A stretch of 64,000 bases of DNA, taken from positions 1,776,969 through 1,840,968 of the forward strand of contig NC_092525.1 in assembly GCF_037038585.1 (NCBI RefSeq), in the 5' to 3' direction. A program made the translations under genes and the position numbers. This document shows positions 12,930 through 23,592 of this stretch, in pieces. The notes below the pieces were generated by a model. It saw nothing but the letters and a program-made list of their open reading frames with translations, was not told the DNA's origin and made no database searches. Each line of letters starts with the position of its first letter. The stretch's first letter is position 1. This DNA is from Patagioenas fasciata. Its lineage: Eukaryota > Chordata > Aves > Columbiformes > Columbidae.

Positions 12930-13515
12930 GTAAGCTTGCCAGAGAAAGATAGCGACAGGGAGCAAGACAAGGTGACACAGAGAGAGGGGCAAAAGGGCCA
13001 GGGAGCAGGGCAAAGGGAAGAAGAGGCCAAAATGAGAGACAAGGAGCAGGAGACAGAGACGGTGGGAAAAATCCTAGAATGGGCAGTGGGAGAGACAGAC
13101 AAAGGAGAAGTGGGCGCCGGGCTGCGGGACAGAGACAGGAAGGAGGAAACGCAGTGACAGGGAGCAGGGCAGAGCGACAGAGAAACAAAAACAAAGAGGG
13201 AAGAGGACAGAGAAACCAGGAGTAAGACAAGGAGAAGGGCAGAGAAACAGGAACCGGGCTGGGTAGGGAGCAGGACCAAGAGATGGGGCGAGGATGGAGA
13301 TGGAGGAAGAAACCTGGGATGGCCAACAGGACAGGGAAGAATATGACTGTGGGTAGGGAGCAGGACACAGGGATACAGCGAGAAACAATGGGACAGGGAG
13401 CAGCATTAAAGGTCAGAAAGAATAAGAGATGAACAGGAAGGAGGAATGGAACGCCGAGATGCTGAACAAAAAACGCCAGCAACAGTGAGCGAGACAAACG
13501 AATAGAGAGAGAAGG
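12930..13515. repeat. Purine-rich degenerate minisatellite
   Basis: The plus strand is almost all A and G for nearly 600 bp. The phrase GACAGGGAGCAGG and variants recur about eight times (near 12,955, 12,998, 13,045, 13,157, 13,266, 13,350 and 13,393), with AGAGAAACAGGA-like phrases between them. The long pyrimidine-coded frame on the opposite strand (Pro/Ser/Leu-rich, about 256 codons) is a by-product of this composition. Such tracts can form intramolecular triplexes. Confidence 0.85.
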
Positions 13516-13539
13516 GCAGGAGGCTGCCAGGAGGCTTCT

Positions 13540-14440
13540 AACAGCTCAGACGCTCCCGTCTCCTTCTCTCCTCCCTTCCTCTCCGGTAACTCGGGGCGCT
13601 CGGCCGTCCTCAGCCTAGGAGAACACGGTGGGGTGTCAGGGCTCCTACGAGACGAGGCTTCGGGGACATGGAGCCTCGCTGGCTCGCTCGCCAGGCAGCC
13701 GTCCCGCTCCAGGATACGCGCACGGACCCTGCCGCGCACGTTGGCCCCCGGCCCGCCGCACGCCGCGCAGAGGGAGCCTTCGCCACCCGGAGAGAGGGGC
13801 TCGCTCTCTCGCCCGCTGCAGGAAGCGGACATTGGGCCGACGGCCCCGCATTTCTTCCTCTTTACCTCTCCCCAACCTCTCTGGCTCCAGCAGCAGCAGC
13901 CCCCGTCCACGCACGGGACGTGCTCCCCTGTCCCTTCTCCCGCCACGCTGCCAGACGAGCCTCGCCAGCCCGAGGCGGGCGCAGCCAACGGCATCCCCCG
14001 GGCTGGGAGTGAACGGCCACATCCTCAGCGCGGCCTCTGGGAGAGGGAGAGAAGAAGCAGCGGCCGTTAGCACCGTAGCTCACCCCTGCCCCAGCCTGCT
14101 CCTTCCGCAGGGGCCACCGGAGAGGTGCCGAGGGCCGGCTTGCTGCCTTCACAACGGGGCTTGGGAGCGGCCCAGGAACACGGGACGGGTTCGCAGGAGC
14201 TGCCGGAGCTGGGGGCGGCTGCACGGGGCGAGCGGGGCCGCGGGAGGAGGCTCGGCGGGAGCTCTGGCGAGCTGGGGACGCACCCGGCGTCTGCCCCCGG
14301 CCGGCTGTCGCCTCCTGCTCCTCTGCCGCACGCTGGGGACGGAGGACGGCGCCGCGTCTCCCACCTGGGCGCTGCTCCCCAGGTTCCATTCCCCGCCTGG
14401 GCTGGGGGGTCTGCTGAGCATCGGGCGTTCACAGCTCCCC
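13540..14440. promoter_or_regulatory. CpG island 3
   Basis: GC- and CpG-rich block. Both strands are open over several hundred bases in more than one frame, which argues against any single frame being a real protein. There is a short CAGCAG run near 13,888. No first exon or start codon could be singled out. Confidence 0.6.
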
Positions 14441-15409
14441 CTCAGAAACACAGAAATTCCAAATTAGAGTTCAGCCTCTGAAAAAAGTAGAGCAGGAGAA
14501 AGCAGAGGAATTAGTCAGAAGAAGGGACAGGAGAGCAGCTGAGCTAACGGAGGATTCGAGGGAAACGGGCCACCTCAAAACACAAGGCATCCTCAAAAAA
14601 CCAGAGCAACTGCAGCAACGCCAGACAGCATTAAGACAAACTGACACCGTTTAGGACACGCTCAGCATAAAAGCAAACACATCCACCGGTGCAGGAAAGC
14701 ATCTCGCCCCTTCCCCACAGCACCGCCACAGGACACAGCCCTGTGAGGCCACGGGATGGGCTCGTACTGAAACGGAGAAATAAGTTTGACAGCAGAGTCA
14801 ATTACACCGTTAAGCAGGCAATGTTTCTTTCATCTGCACTGGGGAGCTCTGGGGGTCGTCCTCTGTAAGTGCTCCCACGACTGGATACTCTTGCATTGCT
14901 TATAGTCACACAGCTGCTACATATTAATTACAATTGTTTTAAATTTTGAACATACTATATATCTAGCCTAAGAAATAATTGATGAAGTTACTTATAAATG
15001 TTTAGTTTCTCACTCACAACACATCTATTAGTTAAATATAAACTAAGCTCTCAGCTTCTAAACAATGTGTTATTAAATCTTCTGTCTCCCTCTTGTCGTG
15101 CAGAAGGATCTAAAACGTGAAAAACATCCCCTCATCGTGCAGGCGGTCAGAAAGCATTTACCCCACGTGAACCGGTTAATGAAGGGTACATCTTCTATAA
15201 CTTCATCGCAATATACATTAACTTGGTAGCTTCTCTTGAGTTCCCCCCTTTTCAATATACTTGCAAACTCTTTGGCAGTATAAATCTACGAAATATTATC
15301 ATCTCGCGTTGTGGTACAGCACAATTATTTGTTACCCACTAGCAGTACCAAACAGAACACTGTAGCGTAATGTAAGTAAAAACGACTAGCATCAAAATCA
15401 GAGTCCTAA
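14441..15409. other. No recognisable gene
   Basis: Purine-rich at the left end (about 14,480-14,560), AT-rich after 14,900. Short open frames only. Confidence 0.5.
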
Positions 15410-15519
15410 GATCAATGCTGACAGAACTGCGAAGCCGCAGCTCCTGCCGGTTCTGGCGTTGGTTTCTGGCACTTCTGACCGCTTCGGGTCAAACGGCGCC
15501 TCTTCCCCCGGCCGTGCGC

Positions 15520-15555
15520 TGCAGTACCCGAGTTTCGCCACAGGGCGGCAGCACT
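15520..15555 (+). promoter_or_regulatory. CTCF-like binding site 2 (extended motif)
   Basis: Upstream element TGCAGTACC at 15,520 and core CGCCACAGGGCGGCAGCAC with its CCAC starting 18 bp downstream, the same geometry and orientation as sites 1 and 3. Confidence 0.8.
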
Positions 15556-16163
15556 GAGACCGCCGCGGCAGCCCCGGGCGAGCGGTCGTGCCGCGTTTCG
15601 CGGGAACCCCGCAAAATAAACCCCAGAAAACAAACGCGACAAAACAAAAAAGCACACAGAGAGCCGCGGAACGAAAGCCGCACGTACAGGACACAGAACC
15701 CGCCGGGCCTCGCCCCGAGCTCCCGGCGAAGCGGCGCCCGACCCGCCACGCCACCGAGCCTGCAACCGCGCCTTCGTTCCCACCAGCTTCGCCAGCTCGG
15801 CCGTAAGGGCAGCGGGGAAACCGAACCGAACGCCTCCTCACCGCGCCGGCCCATCCCACTCCCCCCGTTCCAACGGCACGGTCACCCTCGCCGCGGACGC
15901 AGTCACCTGCCGCCTCTTTCGCCGCTCCGTTCCCCTCGCACTCTCCCACCGTCCCGCGGCGGGAGGCTCCCGGCTGTCGCCTCCTTCCCCTCTGCCTTTC
16001 TGCCGCCTCCGGGGACCTCACGAAGGGCTGCCCTGAGCCGCCTACCTCCAGGTCCCTGGGCGCCGGTTGCAGCAACCGCTCCGCAACCGCCCCGACCCCC
16101 GTTCCCGTTAATTCCCGGTACCCACCCCGAGACACCACGGACCCGCTCGCCAGGACCCGCGCT

Positions 16164-16526
16164 GATTGGCTGCTTTCCACCCCCCCACACTGTCCCTCTA
16201 TTGGATGCTCCGCCCCTCCGGCAAAATGATAGCCTGCCTAGGCACGTCAATCACCATTTTCTCCGCCTATCAGCACTCGCAGTTTGGGCATGCACAGTAG
16301 GGAGGCAGCAGCACCCGCTCCCTTCCGCAACACGATTGGCTGCCGAGAACCAGTCAATCACCATTCTCTCGGCCCATCAGTACTCGCAGTTTGCTCATGC
16401 GCAGTACGGAGCCTCCGACACCCGCCCCTCCGGCAATCTCAGTGGCGGACAGAATGGCAATTGACGTGCCTTGGCAGCCTATCAGCGATCCGCCCCCCCC
16501 CCAGCCTTCCCGCGCCATCTGATTGG
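16164..16526. promoter_or_regulatory. CCAAT-box cluster with a ~107-bp internal duplication
   Basis: ATTGG (inverted CCAAT, NF-Y site) at 16,164-16,169, 16,200-16,204, 16,334-16,339 and 16,521-16,526. A segment starting GTCAATCACCATT and running through CATCAG/TATCAG, ACTCGCAGTTTG and CATGC-CAGTA occurs at about 16,246 and again at about 16,353, so the promoter core appears to be tandemly duplicated. Factor binding is inferred from motif identity. Confidence 0.7.
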
Positions 16527-16689
16527 CCCGCTCTGCACCCTCACCCGTCTGCTCTCCGCCCTGCCGGGACCCCCACGCCCTTTGCCCGCGCGGCTTCCAG
16601 CAGCCGCGTTTGAAAGGAAACAACAAACCGCGCTCCTTTGCTTTACGCTGACAAGGGGGGCGGGTGGTCACCTACCCTTAAATTCATTG

Positions 16690-17090
16690 TGAACAGAGAG
16701 AGCCCTAAGGAGCTCCGGCCGGCAGGTTTCTCTCCCCTGTGCCCGGGACCGAGGAGACGCCGCCGCCTCCTGCCGCCGCCTCGCCCATTCCCCTCGCAGC
16801 GGGGCCTCCCCGGGAGAGCCGGGGGCCTCGTTTTTTCCCGGCTGCTCGTCCGACCGCTGCCCCCCCCTTTCTGACGGGCACGACGCCGCCCGCAGTGGCA
16901 GAGTCCCCCTCTTACCCGCGGCACGGGCACCGGGCGCCGCTCCCCAGCTGCAGTTCCGGGCGGTGGCCACCAGACGGCAGCACCGAGCGCGGTCACGCAG
17001 CGCCCCCCGGGCCCCGCAGCGCGGGCGCTTTTTCTTGACCCGTGGGCAGCCTGAGCTCCCCGAACGCGCTTTCCCAGAGCCGCGCACATG
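16690..17090. promoter_or_regulatory. CpG island 5
   Basis: Short CpG island just right of island 4, separated by a ~30-bp AT-richer gap, carrying the third CTCF-like site. An ATG at 17,088 opens a short frame but no protein is recognisable. Confidence 0.55.
16949..16984 (+). promoter_or_regulatory. CTCF-like binding site 3 (extended motif)
   Basis: Upstream element TGCAGTTCC at 16,949 and core GGCCACCAGACGGCAGCACC with its CCAC 18 bp downstream. Same orientation and spacing as the sites at 9,661 and 15,520. Confidence 0.8.
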
Positions 17091-18985
17091 GCAGACACAC
17101 TGATAAAAGATAATAGCCCGACATTGCTAAAATGTGTTTTTTTCCTAAAGATGCCTTCTGTCCTAATAAAATACATTGCCTCTCCCTGTGCCCCGTGTCT
17201 TGTCTGCAGCAGTAACTCGGCTCGCCCGCAGCTGTGGCAGCTCTGCTGCTGCTACAGGGTCAGTTCCAGCCCTTACCCTCGGCTGAGCAGCAGCCGGGCA
17301 GGCGCTGCTGCTCTGGGCGCTGCGCATCCTTCAGGAACGGTTCTCAAACGATCCTGTGCAACGATGTCCAGAGCCAGGACCCCCGCGGCGGGGGACAGGA
17401 GCACACGGCCGGGCCCGTCCCGGCTCGGGGCTGTTTCCGCAGTCGCTGTGAGCTGATCCGTGAGCTGGAACCAACCTCCCCATGCCCCGGCCCGGCCCTT
17501 TGTCCCCGGCTTTCCCAGGGCAGCGCAGCGGGCTGGGTCACACCAACTGTTCTCTGCTGGCACCACCCAGCCGGGTCACCTGTGTCTGCGGTTGTGGGGA
17601 CACCCCACGGGCTCCCTGGAAACGGACATCACAGCACTGAGAGGGGGCGTTCAGGAGCCTCTGCGCTTTTGGGTTGGTTTGTTTGGGGTTTTTTTCCTTT
17701 TGTTGTTTTGATCGTTAGCTTCTTGTTGTCGGTTGGTTTGTTTTTAAGCTGTTACTCTATATAGCTCATCCATGGTGCTTATAGAGCATGGGTAAATCTA
17801 CCCTGCTTCCTCACAGGAGACAACCATCTCGCTTTACAACAGGTGATTGAATCTGCTATAGAAAAGTTCAACCACCTCCTGTACAGCAAAGGATAAAAGA
17901 AAGTATGGATTTTTGTTGCATCTAATCCCCAATGCAAGTACCCATTAACAATACATTAGCAGTGGGTTCCTTCAAATATTCACAGTGAAGGTAGTTCCTG
18001 GCACGATTGTATTAGCGTTCTTACTATTTTACGGGAGAAACACAGGGCACAGCTGATTTTGCCCACGTGCAGCGCAGTGATCACACGGGTGCGGTGAACC
18101 GGGTGGAAGGCCCTAGAAAACGAAAATCAGCCTCCGTGTGCAGGGCCAAAACAGAAATCCTTTTCAAACTGTGCCATTTTAAAAAGCTACCAGGGGTATA
18201 AAGCAGAAAAAAGAGCAGTGAATGTGTATAATGACACAATTAGATGGTTCTCCAGTTCCATGATGTGCTCTTTTACTGACAGTGTCTGCTGGAGTGGATA
18301 CCCTGGACACCAACAAGCGGGTCCTGGTGCTGTGCCCATGGTGATTCATCCACTGTGGCCGTGGGTGTCAGGCCCTGATACAATAGACACAAAACCTTGG
18401 GAGGGAGGTGATCACAGTAGAACGCTTAAAGATAATGAGCTAGCAGACTTGATTTAATCTTTATTTAAAAATACACATGGCTGCTGTCTTTTCTACAGTT
18501 TAGGTAGGACGGGCTCCAATATCTCTATGAATTACAATACATGACAAAAATTAAAGGGGGAAAGCTCTATTTTTACAATGGTAAATACAGTCTAAATCAA
18601 TTTGGGAAACAGGTAAAGGGGTGTAGCAAATGAGGCACAGACGATCCTGTTTTATCTCAGAAGGCTTTGGCGTATTTACAGCTTTAGGCACAGCGTGTCC
18701 AATCCCGTATAAAATGCACTGTCCATACCAATTCAGCCTGTCCCCCGATATAAGGACATCAGGATGCCACCCTGCATTCACCAAGGGACAATCCTGATCT
18801 AATGTTCTCTGTGTATTCTACACCAATATCTGTTCGTCAACAAACCTTTTACTGGTTTCAATTTCTTTCCCTGATTGTCCTTTTTCAAATACAATGCGTA
18901 TGTAACATTTTGTATTGTGTAATATGCATTATATAATAGACAATATATGATTTAAAACATATATCTTACTATATATTACATGTAG
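17091..18985. other. No recognisable gene
   Basis: The GC-richer part to about 17,650 has only short frames, then AT-rich DNA. A minus-strand frame of 77 codons at 18,551-18,784 contains Cys- and Trp-bearing segments and lies downstream of the ERV-B gag remnant in its orientation, so it might belong to that element, but I cannot assign it to a retroviral protein. Confidence 0.45.
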
Positions 18986-19049
18986 TGCATTGCTATACTA
19001 CACATCTCAAGGTATACCCACCCAGACCTGTGCAGCATATTAATATTCT

Positions 19050-19158
19050 TTACAGTGGCCACCATTAATTACAATATTCAATCAGATTCCCCCTGGTAGC
19101 TTTCCCCAGGGAGTCAAACGATCCTTTTCCAATGTCACAAAATACAGCCGGGGGGGAC
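19050..19158 (-). pseudogene. ERV-B gag matrix remnant
   Basis: The minus strand encodes pieces of the conserved matrix amino terminus of gamma-like retroviruses: a P-x-GCIL-x-HWK-like segment (complement of about 19,126-19,158, with an in-frame stop) and, in another frame, a YCN-x-WWPL-like segment (complement of 19,050-19,076, with stops). The stops and frame shift show it is dead. Family assignment rests on these two motifs only. Confidence 0.6.
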
Positions 19159-19643
19159 TTCTTTCAAATCCCTCCTGTCCCTTGTCCACTACCTATTTCA
19201 CAATCACAATAACAAACAATTGGTTAACCGTAAGTATTGGACTATAAAATCACCCAAGACACAAGTAACAACAAATCACTAAAGACACAAACAATTATAC
19301 AATTGCTAAGGCACAAACAGCAAAATCACTAAAGGTACCTTTATCAAATTACTGTTCCCTTGTTTTTCTCTTTTATTTATTGTTTTCTCATTTTCCTCTT
19401 TAGTTTTTTATTTCTTTTTAATTTACCCAATTTACCAAAATGCGCAGACCCAACGCGCTGGTGTTGCCCACGTCTCGCGCAGGCAGCCTGCAAACAAACC
19501 AGACTATGAAAGTGCCTTATCTCATTGATGGGGTTTTACCCACGTCTCGAGCTGGCCCGAGGATCCGTGATCCCTTCCGGGAATTCCCCGGTGCCGGCAC
19601 AAGGTCCCAGAGATCCTGGGGTCCACGGGAGGTCAGGCAGATT

Positions 19644-19661
19644 ATCCCATCCTTGTCGCCA
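19644..19661 (-). other. Putative ERV-B primer binding site
   Basis: TGGCGACAAGGATGGGAT follows the LTR fragment on the minus strand. TGG at the start is the rule for PBS sequences (complement of the tRNA CCA end). I cannot name the tRNA. Confidence 0.4.
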
Positions 19662-19795
19662 GAAAACGATACCGAAAAGTCGGCAAACAGACTCTCTAAC
19701 ACTGTTTTGAAAGTGTTAAAAAGCAGGCACTTTTATTACGGCGCGCTGGGCACTCGGGGGATCGCTCCTCTAATCCAGCGTGCGTTCCGCTTTCC
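19662..19795 (-). repeat. ERV-B LTR fragment (R-U5)
   Basis: AATAAA (complement at 19,732-19,737) is followed on the minus strand by a short R/U5-like segment that ends just before the putative primer site. The upstream U3 is missing. The expected CA terminus is not obvious, so the exact LTR end is uncertain. Confidence 0.5.
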
Positions 19796-19800
19796 TCTGG

Positions 19801-20414
19801 TTTTACATATCCTGGAACTCCTGAAACAGCAAAACACGCCAACCACTGTTTACAGACGTCCCGTGCTCTTTCACCAGTGCGTGCAGCCGCAACGAGAAAT
19901 CTGGAATGAGCGTCTACAGAAACACATACGTATTTACCCACTTCAGAACAACGCGTTACATCAGCTGGCCATACTTGTCAGTAATCCCTCCTGGATTAAC
20001 ACCCTCTTTGGATGGCACCGGTGCCGACTGTTGGCAATCAGGGCAGGACATAAGAACGCTCCTGGCCTGATCCGTTGTAATTTGAAATTGTCGTTTTAAC
20101 GACTTTGCATTCTGGTGAAAGAGTTTATGTGATAATTTACCTTGCTCCAAGGCTTTAGGCACAGTAAGCGGCACAGCTCGTGCATCGGCCCTCCTATTGC
20201 CTTCCACAAGAGGTCCTGGAAGGGCAGCGCGAGAGCGGATGTGCGCTGCATAAAAACCATGACGTCTATGATTTATTAGGAACCATAGCATTCTCAATTC
20301 AGCCATCAAAAGAGGATTATCCTCTTCCTTCAGAAAAGAAGCTTCCAGGCGGTTAAGTATGCCAGCTGCATAATATGAGTCAGTTACAACATTCAAAGGC
20401 TCATTACAGAACAC
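19801..20414 (-). pseudogene. ERV-A RNase H and truncated integrase
   Basis: An open frame of 152 codons (19,956-20,414) carries the end of RNase H (TDS with a catalytic Asp, then an HIRSR...EGNRRAD segment) followed by the integrase amino-terminal zinc domain (H-x3-H and CPDC). The core begins in another frame with an ADVT segment (first catalytic Asp) and runs to GYVK, where it is cut at 19,801 just before the expected second catalytic Asp. The catalytic triad is therefore incomplete. Confidence 0.85.
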
Positions 20415-20419
20415 TCAAA

Positions 20420-21579
20420 AGCGATCCTAACAGCTGTCAGCTCAAGAACTTGTTTGACCCTTGGTCTCCTTTTTCTACCTTGTGTTTGGAACACTGGGTA
20501 TCTGAGTTTAGCCACATAATTACAACTTTACGTGAGCGACCAAAGGCATCAGTAAATACAGTCTTGTCACTTACTGGTCGTTGCTGACAGCAGCATTTGC
20601 CCTACAACGGTAAATTACCAATTTCAGCCCACAGTTTATGTTGGGGGTAATAAACTGATATGTTCCCTGCATATGTTGCCAATGCAATCTGGAAATTCAC
20701 ATCTTCAGTTAATTACCATTGCAAATTCTCCTTTGTTGTAGGAATAAATATACATTCAAAGTCTGTCCCATACATAGCATACAAACATTCTCTGCCTTTA
20801 ATTATTGGGTTTGCATACATTTCTTTTATTATCCAAACTGTTTTCATTGGTGTGTGAGCTAGAAAAACCCATTCCAACTCTTAAAGAATCACTTAATGAC
20901 TTGTCCCATTGAAACGGTACTGCAAACGGTTGGACGGTATTGGCTATGAGTGCCAGCCAAACTGGCAGCTGCAAATTGCGTCCCCATCCCTATTTTTGTT
21001 CAACAGCATCGAATACTTTCTATATGGCCTGCTGAGCTTTGTCATCCAATACCTGAGTAGACAATAAATTCAGGTCTCCTTTCAAAAGTGTAAAAAGTAG
21101 ACACAGTTCCTCTGTGGCAATGCCCAAAATAGGTCGGAGCCAATTTATGGCTCCTAGCAATTTTGTAAGTCATTTAAGGTCATGATATTATGGAATTTAA
21201 GAGTTACTGGCTAAGGAATGATTTCTTGTTCTGTTATTTGCCACCCCAAATATTTCCATGGAGCAGTTTTCTGAATTTTTTCTTGTGCAATTTGTAATCT
21301 AGCCTTTTGTATAGCGTTACATAGGACTTGCATTACTTGTTGTAGTTCCTGCTCTTATAACATGACAAGCAAGATATCATCCATATAACGACAGATACAA
21401 GCTGAGGGGTACAGCTTCCTCACAGGTTGTACAGCTGCTGCAACTACTGTCTTGCAAATGGTTGGACTATTTCTCATCCCTTGTGGTGATACCACCCAAT
21501 GCTATCTCTTCATAGGCTCCTCTTGATTAAGTGAAGGAACACAAAATGCAAATCTGGGGGCATCCTCAGGATGTAGCAA
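20420..21579 (-). pseudogene. ERV-A reverse transcriptase
   Basis: The polymerase motif YMDD is intact at the complement of 21,376-21,387. It is preceded by the motif-B region SPQGM-x-NSPTIC, where the usual PQG...SP is retained, and followed within about ten codons by a stop. Other stops and shifts occur throughout. The enzyme copied viral RNA to DNA; this copy is dead despite the intact catalytic motif. Confidence 0.82.
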
Positions 21580-21853
21580 GGTGGCACAGGTGTCCATGCC
21601 ATAATTTTGATTTCACCTTGATAATCAGAGTCAATTACTCCAGGTAAAACAAACAAACCCAATTTGGTAGTAGATGATCAACCTATTAACAAAGCATGCA
21701 CACTAGGCACTAAAGGCCCCCACACTCCTCTGGGAATAAGCAATACCACAGCAGTAATTAATTATCATCACTGACGGGCTGGCAGCCAAGTCCAGCCCTG
21801 CACTTCCAGCTGTTCCAGGGAAGAGATCTCGGGTCATGAGTTTAGACTTGAAT
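21580..21853 (-). pseudogene. ERV-A dUTPase/protease region
   Basis: Two dUTPase signatures are visible: GSAGLDLAA (complement of 21,781-21,807) and GVIDSDYQGE (complement of 21,612-21,641), the first and third conserved motifs of trimeric dUTPases, which hydrolyse dUTP to dUMP. Between them a stop and frame changes interrupt the frame. In betaretroviruses this domain sits at the start of the protease frame. A protease active site could not be made out. Confidence 0.8.
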
Positions 21854-23440
21854 TTATTTGATGGGGGTGGGGGAAGTCCTGTCCCCCACCTCCTGGGAAG
21901 GGTTAATTGGCTCCCCCTTTACATTAATCCTTGAATGATGTTCACTCACACAGTGCTTGCCCTTTCCCCATTTTGGACGATCTCTAGGAGGTACAGCCTT
22001 CGAAGTCTGGCGTGCATACTTTGTGTAATCTTTCTTTACACGACCCAGTGTCCCACAACAAAAACAATTCGATTTCAGTTCTGTTCCCAATACTTGTAAC
22101 TGTGCTGCTAAAGCAGCAGCTAGAGAGCTGGTATAATGTTCAGTTGACTTATGTTTTGACACACTCTCATATCTGCTATAGTACACCTTTCCCTATTCCC
22201 CAAATCCTGCAACACACGCTGACAATCAGCATTAGCATTCTCAAAAGCCAATTATTTTAGTAACAACTCATGCGCTGTGTCATTATCAATTTGTCTCTCC
22301 AAAGCAGTTTGCAAGCGGTCTAAAAACAGCGCATAAGGTTCCTGTGATCCTTGCAAGATTTTTGAAAAGGACGTATTGGCATCTCTCCCAACCTCCAGTA
22401 ACTTCCGAACCACTTTCATTGCTAGTTTTGCTATTACACCACATATATATCTCTCTGGGTTACGCAACTTGATTATCTGGCAAAGCATGGGCACATTCCC
22501 CAGCTAAAGGACTGCAATCAATCCATCTCATCCGATATGCATTATCAACGGTCTCTATAGTACAGTTCTCCCAAAAATCAGATAACTACTAGTCAATATA
22601 CTGTATGGTTAAGATCATTTTCAACAAAGAACGCCAGTCATGTGGAGTAAGTTCGTAAGAGGAGCTTAATGCTTCAAAAATGTATAACAAATGATAAAGT
22701 AACCCCATTTTCTTTAGCTAATGTTGGTAATTCCTTTACAACATCATATGGTAGCTGCTGAAAGCCTGGAGATTGCTGTTCACAACAGATCACTGGGCAT
22801 GCCGTAACCACTTTCGAGTCTCCTGTTTTCAAAGCCTCTTCTCTACATTTATCCCACATGGTTTAATTAGTGCGCACTTTCGGTTGCAAAGTAACATCCG
22901 GGGGGAATAAATCAGGCTCTTACTCTGGGTCCGTCGGGCCAGGATCAAGGGGCTTGTCAGGCGACTCCCACAAACCATCATTTGCCAAAAGTGTTCACTG
23001 TAGTGTACATGCAGGGGCTTTGTTATCAGCCAATCCTTTATCCACTACTACATCTGTGGTCAGTGCATTTTTGCCTAATCTATCTACAGGATCCCCCTCC
23101 TTCCCTGGCAAGGGAGGAGCAGAAGGTTCACAATTAGTTGCAACCCGCGCAACTACTTCCTTCTGAGTCGCTATTAAAGCAGACATAATTTTTGCCCAAG
23201 TAGATAAATATTCACAAGCAGCTTTATCTCCAGTTGCTGCCTGTTCATATAATTCTCGTTCAACTTTCTGCCATGCCTCCAACTAAAATGTACCAGTTGT
23301 AGGAAAGTCCAGCACATGATCAGCAAGCCTTTCTTATAAAGTCATTAATCGGACTACTGGTACATTGTGATTTTGCTTTCTTAATAAAAGTTGAAGGACA
23401 TCTAGGGTTTGTTTGGTTCAAGGGATAACTTCCCTCCTAT
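21854..23440 (-). pseudogene. ERV-A gag
   Basis: The start codon position (complement of 23,438-23,440) reads ATA where the array proviruses have ATG. Downstream fragments in several frames cover: matrix (about 22,995-23,282), the capsid amino terminus (about 22,674-22,859, with a QQLPYDVVKEL-type segment), capsid carboxyl terminus with the major homology region QG-x2-EPY-x-LF-x2-RL (about 22,312-22,353), and a nucleocapsid zinc knuckle (about 22,025-22,066) in which the His is Arg and the last Cys is Tyr. It encoded the structural polyprotein of the virion core; none of it can be made intact now. Confidence 0.85.
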
Positions 23441-23572
23441 GGTTCCAAATTGCTCATCTTTTCTTGCTGATGGGTGCACGCTGTGGTTTCTGTTTCCTGG
23501 CTCTGTTTCCCTGTCCTTGTTCAATTGGGCTTTGCCACCAGAACGGCTGCTGCCTTTACAGCCGCACTCAAA

Positions 23573-23590
23573 GTCCCTGTTCGGGTGCCA
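23573..23590 (-). other. ERV-A primer binding site (tRNA-Lys type)
   Basis: TGGCACCCGAACAGGGAC on the minus strand, one base different from the 18-nt complement of the tRNA-Lys3 3' end (TGGCGCCC...). It lies two bases after the LTR. Confidence 0.88.
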
Positions 23591-23592
23591 TT

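Larger units (their letters stand above)
15410..16660. promoter_or_regulatory. CpG island 4, promoter-like (CCAAT-rich)
   Basis: CpG island with a CTCF-like site at its left end and a series of inverted CCAAT boxes (ATTGG) at its right end, together with CCGCCC boxes and CATGCGCAG (NRF-1-like, near 16,396). This pattern is typical of NF-Y driven, often bidirectional, CpG-island promoters. A plus-strand frame of about 349 codons runs through it but is Pro/Arg/Ser-rich with competing open frames, and I do not call it a gene. Confidence 0.65.
18990..19795 (-). mobile_element. ERV-B: gamma-like endogenous retrovirus remnant
   Basis: Read on the minus strand there is an R/U5-like LTR end with AATAAA, a primer-site-like TGGCGAC sequence, an AT-rich leader, and then a decayed gag amino terminus. 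Only the 5' end of the element is recognisable. Its LTR lacks U3: the sequence passes straight into the broken integrase of ERV-A at about 19,795-19,801. It is therefore a chimeric junction between two unrelated proviruses, made by insertion plus deletion or by recombination. Confidence 0.6.

Noticed and set aside
12727..13497. 256-codon minus-strand frame rich in Ser, Pro, Leu and Cys
   Set aside because: It is the complement of the purine-rich minisatellite. The amino acid pattern follows the nucleotide bias.
15330..15350. Fourth CTCF upstream element (GCAGTACC near 15,343)
   Set aside because: No CTCF core lies at the expected distance downstream.
15415..16464. 349-codon plus-strand frame through CpG island 4
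   Set aside because: It crosses a CTCF motif and the CCAAT cluster, has no domain or splice context, and competing frames are open on the opposite strand.
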